Origin: Candidatus Poribacteria bacterium
Lineage (GTDB): Bacteria > Poribacteria > WGA-4E > WGA-3G
NCBI GenBank assembly: GCA_022394755.1
Contig: JAGFCA010000056.1
Span: 62,001-126,000 of the forward strand
Length of the DNA stretch: 64,000 bases
Direction: 5' to 3'
A program made the translations under genes and the position numbers. The notes under the pieces were generated by a model. That model was not told the DNA's origin and ran no database searches. It saw nothing but the letters and a program-made list of their open reading frames with translations. Positions 1 to 9,598 of this stretch are shown piece by piece (within the stretch, counting starts at the first letter, position 1; each line of letters begins with the position of its first letter).

Positions 1-1457
1 CCGGTACGACAATCCTCCTTGTTGATGATTTTGGTAAGATAGTATCCAAAGGTTATCAGGAATTTACGCAATATTATCCATATCCTGGGTGGGTGGAACA
101 CGACCCAGAAGAGATTTGGAATGCCACTCAAAAAGCAATATCAGAAGTCTTAGATAATACTAATATAAAAAACAATATCTCAGCCATAGGAATAGCCAAC
201 CAGCGTGAAACTACTGTTGTATGGGATCGTGATACAGGGACACCAATATATCCTGCAATTGTATGGCAATGTCGTCGTACTTCTGATATTTGTGCAGACC
301 TTAATGCACAAGATGGTATCTCTGAACAAGTAAAATCTAAAACTGGTCTTGTGATAGATCCCTATTTCTCTGCGACAAAGGTAGCATGGATTCTTGACAA
401 TGTAGAAGGTGCCAGAGATAAGGCGAAACGTGGTAACCTTGCATTTGGAACAATTGACACTTGGCTTCTGTGGAAATTGACTGATGGCGAGGTCCATAAG
501 ACAGATTATACAAACGCATCTCGAACTCTCTTATTTAACATTGATACACTCACCTGGGATGATACACTTTTAGATATCTTTAACATTTCAAAGAATATAC
601 TCCCAGATGTCTGTCCGTCTGCATATAATTTTGGGAACGTGAAGGTGCATCCATTACACAACATACCAATTGCTGGTATAGCAGGGGATCAACAGTCAGC
701 TCTGTTTGGTCAGCTTTGTTGGAAACCGGGAATGTTAAAAAACACTTATGGAACTGGATGTTTTTTGATGTTAAACACTGGTACAAAAAGGATTGAATCC
801 CAAAATGGTTTATTAACGACCCTTGCTTGTAGTTTGAACGAAAAACCAGTGTATGCATTAGAAGGGAGTGTGTTTATTGCTGGTGCTGCTATCCAATGGT
901 TAAGAGATGGTTTGAGATTGATTAATTCTGCAGCAGAAACCGAGGAAATAGCTAAGAGTGTTAATGATTCTGCAGGTGTTGTTGTTGTACCAGCCTTTAC
1001 AGGTTTAGGTGCACCATATTGGGATGCAGATGCAAGGGGTGCAATATTTGGATTGACGAGGGGAACAACTCACGAACACATTGTACGGGCAACATTGGAA
1101 TCAATAGCTTTTCAATCAACGGATGTTGTCCGTTCTATGATTGATGATTCTGAAATATGTTTTGAACAATTACGCGTAGATGGAGGCGCGGTAGCAAACA
1201 ATTTCCTTATGCAGTTTCAGGCTGACCTATTAGATATGGATGTAGAAAGACCTATACAGATTGAAACAACTGGACTCGGTGCAGCGTACCTTGCAGGAAT
1301 ATCCTCAGGTGTATGGAACAATGTAGAAGAACTTGAAAAGTATAGAAAGATAGATACTGTCTTTAATCCAGAGATGAATAAAGAACACCGTGAGCAAAAA
1401 ATAAGTGACTGGCAAACTTCTATTCAAAGGTTGACAAATGTTACAGTCGGAGATTAA
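1..1457 (+). CDS. glpK: Glycerol kinase, 5' end cut by window
   Basis: Phosphorylates glycerol with ATP to glycerol-3-phosphate in the cytoplasm. The reading frame is already open at base 3 with the GTT of the N-terminal phosphate-binding loop, so only about ten residues lie outside the window; the GTG at 93 is internal. Family signatures follow in order: NQRETTVVWD (Arg-Glu of the glycerol site), GTIDTWLLWKL, AGDQQSALFGQ (Asp-Gln pair), YGTGCF and, late, RVDGGAVANNFLMQ. The visible length of about 484 residues plus the missing start fits the family's roughly 500. Only 2 bp separate its TAA from the sensor kinase ATG, so the two are very likely co-transcribed. The glycerol-kinase call rests on the NQRE and GDQQ motifs, which set it apart from other FGGY sugar kinases. 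Confidence 0.95.
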   Translation, partial: GTTILLVDDFGKIVSKGYQEFTQYYPYPGWVEHDPEEIWNATQKAISEVLDNTNIKNNISAIGIANQRETTVVWDRDTGTPIYPAIVWQCRRTSDICADLNAQDGISEQVKSKTGLVIDPYFSATKVAWILDNVEGARDKAKRGNLAFGTIDTWLLWKLTDGEVHKTDYTNASRTLLFNIDTLTWDDTLLDIFNISKNILPDVCPSAYNFGNVKVHPLHNIPIAGIAGDQQSALFGQLCWKPGMLKNTYGTGCFLMLNTGTKRIESQNGLLTTLACSLNEKPVYALEGSVFIAGAAIQWLRDGLRLINSAAETEEIAKSVNDSAGVVVVPAFTGLGAPYWDADARGAIFGLTRGTTHEHIVRATLESIAFQSTDVVRSMIDDSEICFEQLRVDGGAVANNFLMQFQADLLDMDVERPIQIETTGLGAAYLAGISSGVWNNVEELEKYRKIDTVFNPEMNKEHREQKISDWQTSIQRLTNVTVGD

Positions 1458-1459
1458 CA

Positions 1460-3310
1460 ATGCGCTTGCAGTGGAAGTATTCCTTAATAATTAACTTAAC
1501 AGTTATAGCTGTACTTGTAGTTTTCTACTTTTTTTATACGACTCGGTTACGTAAGGAGATGGGTGACCAGTATGTGTTTGGGGCAGAACAAGGCACTATT
1601 TTAAAGAGAGTCGTTGAGAATAAAATTCGTCATGCTGTTGTATCAGAAATTACAACCTCACAAAAATTCAATATCGAACGAATCGATCAACTTCTTTATA
1701 ATCTGATACAAGATCCAGACATTAAAAATACATTAAACATTCAGGTTACATTAGGGAATAAAGGTGTCAGATCAAGTTTGCTTACACAGGAAGAAGCAAC
1801 ATTTTTCTTGGATGAAGAGGAGATGGAACATATTGAGAGAGCTGGTTCCAAAATAGATACAATGGATGGGCAAAATGTAATTACTGTCGTAACAAAGTAC
1901 ACTATCCCTCCCAAAAAATTAGAACCACCTCAATCTGATATAAATTTACCTACATCTTTGGAGGAATTATCTCCTGAGGTATGGCGGATGCTTATGTCAA
2001 CCAATATGGATTTTACGATTGAAGAAATAAAACCTGAATTTGATTTTCAAAAAGCACAAACAGCACTTAATAATGGAAAGTTTTCGGCTGAATTGTGGGG
2101 AATGTTTATCTCTAATGAAATCATTCCGTCTCCAGATTCAACTATAAATGCTGATGTAGAAAATAATAGATGGGTTATTACCGACTCTGTAAATGACGAC
2201 ATATACTATCTATGGCTAAGAGATAGAACATACTGGATTCATATCGGACCTTTAAATACAGGTTATATCCGTGCATTTTTTGATGTTCCGTACATATCAG
2301 AGTCTATCCGTTCATCGTTGTTAACTTACGCTATCTTTATACTAATTGTTGGTGTATTACTGGTTGTTCTAATTGACCTTATGACAAATCATTTAATTAT
2401 GAAGCCACTCGAAAGGATGACAGATATTATTCAAAAGGCTGAATCAGGTGATCTCTCAAATATGTATCATCGTAGATACGGTTCTGATGAGATTGGGAAG
2501 GCAACCAGAAATTTAGTTCGTATGTTTGTTCAGTTGAAAACATCACATACCAGAAGGATAGCTGCCCTTGGACAATTTGCTGCAGGGGTTGCACACGAAA
2601 TTCGGAATCCGTTGAATTCTATCGGTATGACGGCACAACACCTAAAGAATATATTTTCACAACCAAATGTTAGTACTGAAGATATTGAAGAAGCCAAGGA
2701 ATTCTTGGATATTGTTGATAACAAAATAGGAGAATTAAGACAAACATCAGAACAATTTCTGACACTTAACCGACCCCAAAAGATCAAATTAGAGACTGTA
2801 AATCTCAGTCAGTTATTAGATTCGGTAATATCGGAATTTGTACTTATCGCAGAAGAAGCAAAAATCCAGATTATTAGTAATTACGATTCCCAACTCCCTG
2901 ATATGGAATTAGATGATATGTTGATACGTCAAACAATTTTCAACTTTATACAGAATAGTATCCAGGCAATGTCAAAAGGTGGAAGTATATACATTACCAC
3001 AACTTTAGAAGAAAATGCAGGGGCAACATTTGCTGTACTTGAAATACGTGATACCGGGATTGGTATACCAGAAGAGAATCAGGAACGTATTTACGATGCT
3101 TACTTTACCACTAAAGATACTGATGGTGGTGTAGGACTTGGATTATCGATTTCACATCAGATTATTTCTGCACACAAAGGGAAGGTAGAAGTAAAAAGTC
3201 AAGTAGGGATGGGAACAGCTTTTAAGATATTTCTACCTGTAAATACAACTATAGATCATGAATATAGTGATATTGTTGATAACAGCAAGGAAAATGGAAA
3301 AGGTAAATAG
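1460..3310 (+). CDS. Membrane sensor histidine kinase, NtrB/AtoS type
   Basis: Inner-membrane two-component sensor of 616 residues. A first membrane segment lies at about 9-27, an unrecognised extracytoplasmic domain of about 260 residues follows, and a second membrane segment sits at about 288-310. Then come a HAMP linker (about 311-362), the HisKA helix with AAGVAHEIRNPLNS (phospho-acceptor His379), and the ATPase domain with its N box (NFIQNSIQAM, near 495), DTGIGIP and GVGLGLSI. The HEIRNPL form of the H box is typical of kinases paired with NtrC-type activators, and such a gene follows 48 bp downstream. GGAG at the end of glpK lies 7 bp before the ATG and supports this start. The signal sensed is unknown; linkage to glpK suggests a metabolic cue but does not prove it. 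Confidence 0.93.
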   Translation: MRLQWKYSLIINLTVIAVLVVFYFFYTTRLRKEMGDQYVFGAEQGTILKRVVENKIRHAVVSEITTSQKFNIERIDQLLYNLIQDPDIKNTLNIQVTLGNKGVRSSLLTQEEATFFLDEEEMEHIERAGSKIDTMDGQNVITVVTKYTIPPKKLEPPQSDINLPTSLEELSPEVWRMLMSTNMDFTIEEIKPEFDFQKAQTALNNGKFSAELWGMFISNEIIPSPDSTINADVENNRWVITDSVNDDIYYLWLRDRTYWIHIGPLNTGYIRAFFDVPYISESIRSSLLTYAIFILIVGVLLVVLIDLMTNHLIMKPLERMTDIIQKAESGDLSNMYHRRYGSDEIGKATRNLVRMFVQLKTSHTRRIAALGQFAAGVAHEIRNPLNSIGMTAQHLKNIFSQPNVSTEDIEEAKEFLDIVDNKIGELRQTSEQFLTLNRPQKIKLETVNLSQLLDSVISEFVLIAEEAKIQIISNYDSQLPDMELDDMLIRQTIFNFIQNSIQAMSKGGSIYITTTLEENAGATFAVLEIRDTGIGIPEENQERIYDAYFTTKDTDGGVGLGLSISHQIISAHKGKVEVKSQVGMGTAFKIFLPVNTTIDHEYSDIVDNSKENGKGK

Positions 3311-3358
3311 AATCATCAGACAGTAAATTGACCGTAACATAATAGTGAGGATAATATC

Positions 3359-4753
3359 ATGGCATCAATATTGATTGTTGACGATGATCAAGATCAACTT
3401 AGGATATTACAACGAATCTTACAACGGGATGGACATGATGTTGATACTGTTGAAGAGAGTCAAACTGCACTGGAAAAGATTAAAGTACAGATGTTTGACA
3501 TTGTCATTAGCGATATGTGGATGTCATCACGATTTGAAGGACGCGATCTACTCAGAGAAATTAAGAAAGTTGATCCTGCCTTACCAGTATTAATCATTAC
3601 GGCTTTCGCAGAACTAAATGATGCAGTTGATCTTGTTGCAAACGAAGGTGCATTCTATTATCTTGAAAAACCGATTGAAATTGATACATTAAAACGTGAG
3701 GTGAATAGAGCATTAGATACGCGTGGTATATTAACTGAAGAAGAAACGGAGTCTGACGCTGTTTCACCAGAGATTCATTTTCACGATATCGTTGGTGAAT
3801 GTGAAAAAATGCAACAACTCTATAAGAATATGTCTCGGGTAATTCACCGAGGTGTTAAACAAGTTCTAATTACTGGAGAAACTGGCAGTGGTAAAAGTCT
3901 TGTTGCCCGCGAATTACACGAACAGGGTGAAAGGAAAGATAAACCGTTTGTATCGATTAATTGTGGGGCAATTCCAGACACATTAATTGAGAGTGAACTT
4001 TTTGGTCATGAGAAAGGAGCTTTTACTGACGCAATACAGCAAAAGAAAGGTATTTTTGAGATTGCAGATTCTGGTACTCTATTCCTTGATGAAATTGGGG
4101 ATATCTCTATTCAAATGCAAAGTACACTTCTTCATGTGTTAGAAAAACATGAAATACGTAGGATTGGAGGTAATCAGAACATAAAAGTGGATGTATGTGT
4201 AATTGCAGCAACCAATAAGAATCTCGTGGAGGCAGTAAAAGATGAAACCTTCCGTTCAGATCTCTTTTTTAGATTAAATGTAATTCCACTCCATCTTCCT
4301 CCGCTTCGTGAAAGGGTTGAAGACATTCCATTGTTAATTAACTATTTGATTCAGAAATTTAGTGATGAATATGTGGATGCTGAACCAAAGCAAGTTTCAC
4401 AACGGGCTATGTCTGCTCTATGTCGTTTTCATTGGCCAGGTAATGTCCGTCAATTAGAAAACTATTTACACAGAATCTTTGTTCTATCTGAAAACACTTC
4501 AATTGACTTAGATGAACTTCCACCTGAGATTATTGATACTTCACTACCGACAACTGAACTTGAAATTGGTATACCTGAAGGTGGTGTTGCGTTAGAGGAA
4601 ATTATCAAAGAGTATGTGTGTGCAGCACTCACAAAAACGAACGGGACTCAGACCAAGGCCGCGGAATTGTTAGGTATTTCACGAAGGCAACTTCAGCATC
4701 GGATGCAGAATTATGGACTACAGAGTCAAGACTTTAAGGACAGTGATAGTTAA
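3359..4753 (+). CDS. NtrC-family sigma-54-dependent response regulator
   Basis: Cytoplasmic transcription activator of 464 residues. The receiver domain (about 1-120) has the acidic pair Asp9/Asp10 and phospho-acceptor Asp52. The AAA+ domain has Walker A GETGSGKS, the sigma-54 contact loop written GAFTDA at 220-225 rather than GAFTGA, GTLFLDEIGD, and the WPGNVRQLEN sensor II motif. A Fis-type helix-turn-helix (KAAELLGISRRQLQHRM) ends the protein. GAGG lies about 10 bp before the ATG. It is the expected partner of the upstream kinase. No -24/-12 promoter stood out in the window, so its targets are unknown. A strong hairpin follows the gene. Confidence 0.95.
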   Translation: MASILIVDDDQDQLRILQRILQRDGHDVDTVEESQTALEKIKVQMFDIVISDMWMSSRFEGRDLLREIKKVDPALPVLIITAFAELNDAVDLVANEGAFYYLEKPIEIDTLKREVNRALDTRGILTEEETESDAVSPEIHFHDIVGECEKMQQLYKNMSRVIHRGVKQVLITGETGSGKSLVARELHEQGERKDKPFVSINCGAIPDTLIESELFGHEKGAFTDAIQQKKGIFEIADSGTLFLDEIGDISIQMQSTLLHVLEKHEIRRIGGNQNIKVDVCVIAATNKNLVEAVKDETFRSDLFFRLNVIPLHLPPLRERVEDIPLLINYLIQKFSDEYVDAEPKQVSQRAMSALCRFHWPGNVRQLENYLHRIFVLSENTSIDLDELPPEIIDTSLPTTELEIGIPEGGVALEEIIKEYVCAALTKTNGTQTKAAELLGISRRQLQHRMQNYGLQSQDFKDSDS

Positions 4754-4800
4754 AAAAATATAACCGCTTGTGCTGTGAAAGTGGATTTGTATAGACAATT

Positions 4801-4843
4801 TCCAACCACCTTCCTTTTTACAATCTGTAGAAGGGTGGTTGGA
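4801..4843 (+). terminator. Hairpin ending the two-component operon
   Basis: TCCAACCACC at 4801-4810 pairs perfectly with GGTGGTTGGA at 4834-4843. TTC/GAA extends the stem with one bulged base. The T stretch afterwards is weak (AACTTTGCC). The position, about 48 bp after the regulator stop and 25 bp before the ECF-type promoter, suits a terminator isolating the two transcription units. Confidence 0.6.
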
Positions 4844-4868
4844 TAACTTTGCCAATTTATGCCAAGCA

Positions 4869-4902
4869 TGCAACCTTTCCATCTCTAAATCGCGTCATGT
4901 AT
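4869..4902 (+). promoter_or_regulatory. ECF-type promoter before the first sigma-WD40 gene
   Basis: TGCAAC (4869-4874) and CGTCATGTAT (4893-4902) resemble the AAC/CGTC signature of ECF sigma promoters, with 18 bp between AAC and CGTC. The same two blocks at the same spacing precede the second sigma-WD40 gene (11666-11699). From AAATCGCGTCATG to the start codon the two upstream regions are almost identical. Autoregulation is inferred. Confidence 0.65.
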
Positions 4903-4931
4903 ATTTAGATTCACTATTTTTGAGAGATCTG

Positions 4932-7535
4932 ATGAAAAAAGATGACGTTGAATTAATCCAAAACATATTGTCAGGGGATGAAGCTGCCTTTAACGAGTTA
5001 ATTCAAATACACCAAAAGAGTGTTCATACACTTGCATGGCGTGAAATTGGTGATTACCACATTGCTGAAGAAATCACACAAGATACCTTCCTGCAGGTAT
5101 ACAATAAATTATCAAACTTAAGAGACCCAAATCTATTCTCTCGATGGTTACATGCTATCGCTAAACGGCGTTGTATTGCTTGGTTGCGGAAGAAAAGACT
5201 TGTAATGCAATCTTTGGAATTAGTCAGTGAAGATTTAATTGAGAAGATCGATTATACATCCTATTTGGCAGAACAGCGTGAAACAGCATCTGTAGAGCGA
5301 CGTCGTGAAATCGTTGAGAATCTTTTGGAGAAGCTACCAGAGAATGAACGGACAACGATGATCCTTCACTATCTGGGAGAAATGCCGTGTAAAGCAATAA
5401 GTCAGTATTTAGGTGTGTCTCTGAATACTGTTAAAAGTCGACTCAACCGAGCGCGAAATCGTTTAAAACAGGAAGAATACATTCTCCAAGACACCCTTGA
5501 TCAAAGACAAGACTGTATGGAAAATCAAAACCGCTCAATCCCTATGCCAGTAGGTTCATTTGAAGGGGATATAACAACCTGGGCACTTCCCGATGGTGCA
5601 ATTGCACGGTTAGGGCGCGGAAGTGAACCTGCAATGGCATTCTCACCTGATGGACAATCCCTTGTCATTGGCACATGCACTGGACTGTGGTTATATAACC
5701 TAACAACACTTTCCCCAGTCGCACTTTGGGAAACAGAAACAGAGTATGTCGAATCTGTTGCTATATCACCTAACGGAAAATGGTTAGCTGCCAGTCTTTC
5801 AGAACGATTACTAAAGATTTTGGATATCCAGACTGGAGCTTGCTTGACACAAATCAAATCAGGGAATCATAATGAATGCGTGACCTTTTCCCACGACAAT
5901 AGGTATATCGCAGTTAATTCTTCTGTCTATGATAGCACCCCTATTGTCGAAGTCTGGCATGCAGAAACAGGGAAACCGTTTGCAAAATTCACCGCAGAGG
6001 ATGAAAGAGCAGGACATTACCAACCTATTAGTTTCTCACCTGATACTCGACTGATTGCATCTACATGTATGTCCCCTAACTCTGATGATGCAGGGTCAAT
6101 ATTAGTGTGGGATATGAAAAGCTGCAAACTACTTGCGTGTCTTACAGCACATACCCGTTGGATAACTACTCTTTGCTTTTCTCCTTGTGGGAAGTTTCTC
6201 GTTTCTGGTGGTAGAGATGGAAAGGTATATATTTGGGATGTCAATACTTGGAATCAAATCCGAGAATATTCCGATTATGGTCCCGTGTATAGTATTATAC
6301 CATCCTATTCATCAGATGGAAAACTACGTGCAGCGATTGTAAATTATGATGAGAGTGGTCCCGCAACAATATCAATACGAGACCTTGAAAATAATCAACA
6401 ATTATATAATGATCAACTCTGGGGAAATACAATTGACTCTCCGTCTATAGGTGACTGGGGAAACAATGTTCTGTTTTCAAATGGATCTCAACTTGCTTAT
6501 GAATACCGACATGAATTTATCAACGTTTGGACTGTTGATAATCCCATCAAACACCAATTTACACATTCACCTATCTCATGGCCAACAGAGATTGTATTTT
6601 CTCAGGATGGTAAGACATTAGCTGCTCAACACTTTCAGGAAGGTGTTGTGTTATGGGATATAGAAAGTAAACGTTCGCGTCCAGCAGTTCAAGTAGAATC
6701 TGCTGGTAAAAATCAGTTTCTGTATAAAACAGATAGTGGTAAATTCCATGTCGCAAGTATCAAAAGTGACATTGTTACCCTCTGGGAAGCTGATGGTAAT
6801 GGTATACCACTTCTTGAAGGAACTGGACGTGAATACTGGAGTGCACAACCAGCATTAACACCGACAGGAACGCTTTTCGCTTATGCCGGACAAGACGGTA
6901 CAATACAAGTGTGGGATGTGCATAGCAAAAAGAAACTTTATGAATTCATGCATCCTCTTGAGCTATCTGATATCGACGATGATGAAGATGAAGGTGATTA
7001 CGTTGATGATTTGAAATTCAGTCAGGATGGAAAATTACTCGTAAGTGAATCGAATTCTCGTAATGTTAAACTGTGGGACATGGAACTTGGTGAGGAGATA
7101 ATACCGTTACAAGGTGATAAAATCAGTGACGTCCGATTTTGCAGGTGTGGACAGTACCATGCTTACCTAGAAAAAGAAGGAAATCGATATTGGGATATTG
7201 CCAAACGGGAATACTGTGAGCATCTAACATGTAGATGTGAACCAACGTGGAGTGTATTAGAGAAAAGACTATCAATGCCACCCAAATTCGAACAATTTGA
7301 CGGTCCAGCTGCATATTCTTTGTGTGGACAATACTTGGCATTTGGAACATCAAACAAGGATCAAAAGAAGTATCCTATTGATGTATGGGAAGTTTCCAGC
7401 GGAAATCACCTTGTCACTTTATTAGGACCTTCAGATAGATTGGATGATCTCACCTTTTCTCCAGACAACAAACTTTTAGCCAGCGCGAGTTATGATGGCG
7501 TTATCCTGCTTTGGGATCTAACACCATATCTTTAG
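4932..7535 (+). CDS. ECF sigma factor fused to a WD40 double propeller (soluble)
   Basis: An 867-residue fusion. Residues about 1-190 are an ECF sigma factor: region 2 reads DEAAFNELI, then AEEITQDTFLQVYNKL and SRWLHAIAKRRCIAWLRKK; region 4 reads LPENERTTMILHYLGEM and ISQYLGVSLNTVKSRLNRAR. No membrane segment lies between it and the WD40 part, which starts with LPDGAIARLGRGSEPAMAF and ends LLWDLTPYL. I count 14 blade-ending WD-like motifs, enough for two seven-bladed propellers. I chose ATG 4932: GAGAGA lies just upstream, the paralogue at 11729 shares this start context, and the longer frame from 4839 begins inside the hairpin. The fused propeller may act as built-in anti-sigma or ligand sensor (inference). 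First of three genes with 13 bp gaps. Confidence 0.88.
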   Translation: MKKDDVELIQNILSGDEAAFNELIQIHQKSVHTLAWREIGDYHIAEEITQDTFLQVYNKLSNLRDPNLFSRWLHAIAKRRCIAWLRKKRLVMQSLELVSEDLIEKIDYTSYLAEQRETASVERRREIVENLLEKLPENERTTMILHYLGEMPCKAISQYLGVSLNTVKSRLNRARNRLKQEEYILQDTLDQRQDCMENQNRSIPMPVGSFEGDITTWALPDGAIARLGRGSEPAMAFSPDGQSLVIGTCTGLWLYNLTTLSPVALWETETEYVESVAISPNGKWLAASLSERLLKILDIQTGACLTQIKSGNHNECVTFSHDNRYIAVNSSVYDSTPIVEVWHAETGKPFAKFTAEDERAGHYQPISFSPDTRLIASTCMSPNSDDAGSILVWDMKSCKLLACLTAHTRWITTLCFSPCGKFLVSGGRDGKVYIWDVNTWNQIREYSDYGPVYSIIPSYSSDGKLRAAIVNYDESGPATISIRDLENNQQLYNDQLWGNTIDSPSIGDWGNNVLFSNGSQLAYEYRHEFINVWTVDNPIKHQFTHSPISWPTEIVFSQDGKTLAAQHFQEGVVLWDIESKRSRPAVQVESAGKNQFLYKTDSGKFHVASIKSDIVTLWEADGNGIPLLEGTGREYWSAQPALTPTGTLFAYAGQDGTIQVWDVHSKKKLYEFMHPLELSDIDDDEDEGDYVDDLKFSQDGKLLVSESNSRNVKLWDMELGEEIIPLQGDKISDVRFCRCGQYHAYLEKEGNRYWDIAKREYCEHLTCRCEPTWSVLEKRLSMPPKFEQFDGPAAYSLCGQYLAFGTSNKDQKKYPIDVWEVSSGNHLVTLLGPSDRLDDLTFSPDNKLLASASYDGVILLWDLTPYL

Positions 7536-7548
7536 AACAAGGATAATT

Positions 7549-9585
7549 ATGTTGAAAGATTACAAATCTACAATTTTTACATTAGAACACGCTGATAACG
7601 TTGATGTAACAACTTGGGCACTTCCAGATGGTGCAATTACCAGATTAGGAAAAGGTAATAGCGTAACAATGACGCTATCTCCGGATGGTACACTTCTCGC
7701 TATTGGAAGTTACCTCGGTATGTGGTTATATGATGTAACTGAGTGTAAACCCCTATCACTTTGGGAAGTAGGCACACAAATTTCAGCTGTTTCCTTTTCT
7801 ACCTGTGGAAAATGGATAGCAACCAGCAGCTGGGGTGGTCCTATCAAAATCTGGGATGTGAAGAGCGAGAAGTGTTTAGTAGAATTGCCACGAGATGGAA
7901 GTGGTGGAAATACCGAATTCGTCTTTTCACCAAAGCGAGATTGGTTTGCTGTAGGAGGAACAAACAGAAGTTCCAATCCCGATGAGAAATTATATTGTAG
8001 TGTTGAAGTCTGGCAGCTTTCAGATAATCTACAAGAGAATACAAACTCGAATCATCCGACAAGAAAATCATTGTATGTGGGAACTAACCCGCTTGCATTT
8101 TCTCCAGATGGAAAGTTACTCGCTTTTGCTTCCCCCGATGGAGCACCTGAACCGTTTAATACGGATGGGTATCCTGTAATTGATGGAAGATGGTTGTTAG
8201 ATTCAAGCCAAGTCGTAGTCTATGAGTTAGTAACAGGAAAACATCTCACCACCCTTGATGGGGGTAAAGATGTCAGCTCAATCTCTTTTTCACCGTGTGG
8301 GAAGTATATGACTGTATGTGACCGGAACGGTATTACCACGGTATGGAATGTCCCAACGCAACCCGTATCAGAACTGCAACCTTGGCATCAATATAAGGTT
8401 TATCAGGAAATTAACGAGAACGATTACCACTGTATCAGTTATGCACCGGAAAGCCGTCTCTTATCTACTGTTTACGATGGCAATAATGGCACCATTTCAG
8501 TAAATAATTTAGATAACAATGAAGTTCTTTATCAAACTTCTAAAGAAACTGGTCCTTATAACCCAGACTATTTACATGGAACTCGTCTTGCATTCGAGAG
8601 TGAAAATAATGTGCATATTTGGATTGAGGGTGAAGACCAATTAATCTCGTTGGGTCACATCGCTGGATATTTTGTAGGTCCTCTGAAGTTTTCTTTAGAT
8701 GGAAAGGCGTTAATCACAACAAATAGGTTTGATGGTATTCTCACATGGGATATTACACACCCTAACGATCCTCCCGAAATCTTTAAACCCCTCGGCAGGA
8801 AGGCAAATTCAGATGGATGGGGAGAACGTTATTTTTCTGTAGAGGTATCAGCTGAAGGTAGGTGCTTTGTCACTTCCGGTGATGAAAGTAGTATTCGACT
8901 TTGGGAATTGGGAACAGATAAACCGATTGCATCATTTTCTATACAAGCTGAAGTTTCTGACGTGGTTTTCTATCCAACTGGCAATTTACTTGCCTGCATA
9001 GACAAGAATGGTAAGATCTACATCTGGGATATTGCAACAAGTGAAATCTACGATACCTATACAACAGAAAAAACACATACTACTCCGTTCATCACATTTA
9101 GTCCAGATGGTACATATCTTATCAGTCATTCTCGTCAGAATTCTGGTCAAATATATGATGTAGTTCAAAGTAAACCTCTGGACAGGTATTCAAGTGAAGA
9201 TAACATACAATTCTTTGCGTTTTCCCCTGATTCTTCCCAAATTTGGTGTGATTGGAGAGGATGGAATAGTCCGACAATAGATTTATGGGATATCCATCAA
9301 GATGAAGAAGTGTTGGAAATACCGAAACCAGAGTGGTGGGAGTCAAAATATATTGAAGCTTTTGCATTATCTACATGTGGACAATATATCGCTTGCAGTC
9401 CTGATTCGTGGACACGTGATGGGTATATATGTGTTTGGGATATCCGTAAGGGAGATGAACCTATTGCTACATTTGAGTTGACAGAAGGCGTATCTTCACT
9501 GGTATTTTCACCTGATAACACGCTTTTAGCAAGTGCCGGTACAAGTGGTGCAATCCTGCTTTGGGATCTGACTCCTTATCTTTAG
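7549..9585 (+). CDS. Stand-alone WD40 double-propeller protein
   Basis: A 678-residue protein made almost wholly of WD40 repeats. There is no signal peptide or membrane segment, so it is probably cytoplasmic. It starts with a short tail containing ADNVDVTTWALPDGAITRLG, the same lead-in found after the sigma domain of the upstream gene, and ends LLWDLTPYL. Fourteen blade ends can be counted (for example IKIWDVKSE, IRLWELGTD, IDLWDIHQD). It lies 13 bp after the sigma-WD40 gene and 13 bp before the next paralogue, with AAGGAT before the ATG, so the three form one operon. It is more diverged from the sigma fusion than the third gene is. A scaffold or partner role for the sigma factor is plausible; no enzymatic motif is visible. 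Confidence 0.85.
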   Translation: MLKDYKSTIFTLEHADNVDVTTWALPDGAITRLGKGNSVTMTLSPDGTLLAIGSYLGMWLYDVTECKPLSLWEVGTQISAVSFSTCGKWIATSSWGGPIKIWDVKSEKCLVELPRDGSGGNTEFVFSPKRDWFAVGGTNRSSNPDEKLYCSVEVWQLSDNLQENTNSNHPTRKSLYVGTNPLAFSPDGKLLAFASPDGAPEPFNTDGYPVIDGRWLLDSSQVVVYELVTGKHLTTLDGGKDVSSISFSPCGKYMTVCDRNGITTVWNVPTQPVSELQPWHQYKVYQEINENDYHCISYAPESRLLSTVYDGNNGTISVNNLDNNEVLYQTSKETGPYNPDYLHGTRLAFESENNVHIWIEGEDQLISLGHIAGYFVGPLKFSLDGKALITTNRFDGILTWDITHPNDPPEIFKPLGRKANSDGWGERYFSVEVSAEGRCFVTSGDESSIRLWELGTDKPIASFSIQAEVSDVVFYPTGNLLACIDKNGKIYIWDIATSEIYDTYTTEKTHTTPFITFSPDGTYLISHSRQNSGQIYDVVQSKPLDRYSSEDNIQFFAFSPDSSQIWCDWRGWNSPTIDLWDIHQDEEVLEIPKPEWWESKYIEAFALSTCGQYIACSPDSWTRDGYICVWDIRKGDEPIATFELTEGVSSLVFSPDNTLLASAGTSGAILLWDLTPYL

Positions 9586-9598
9586 AACGAGGTGAATT

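Noticed and set aside
4839..4931. N-terminal extension of the first sigma-WD40 protein
   Set aside because: It starts inside the terminator hairpin, lacks a ribosome site and is not shared with the paralogue at 11729.
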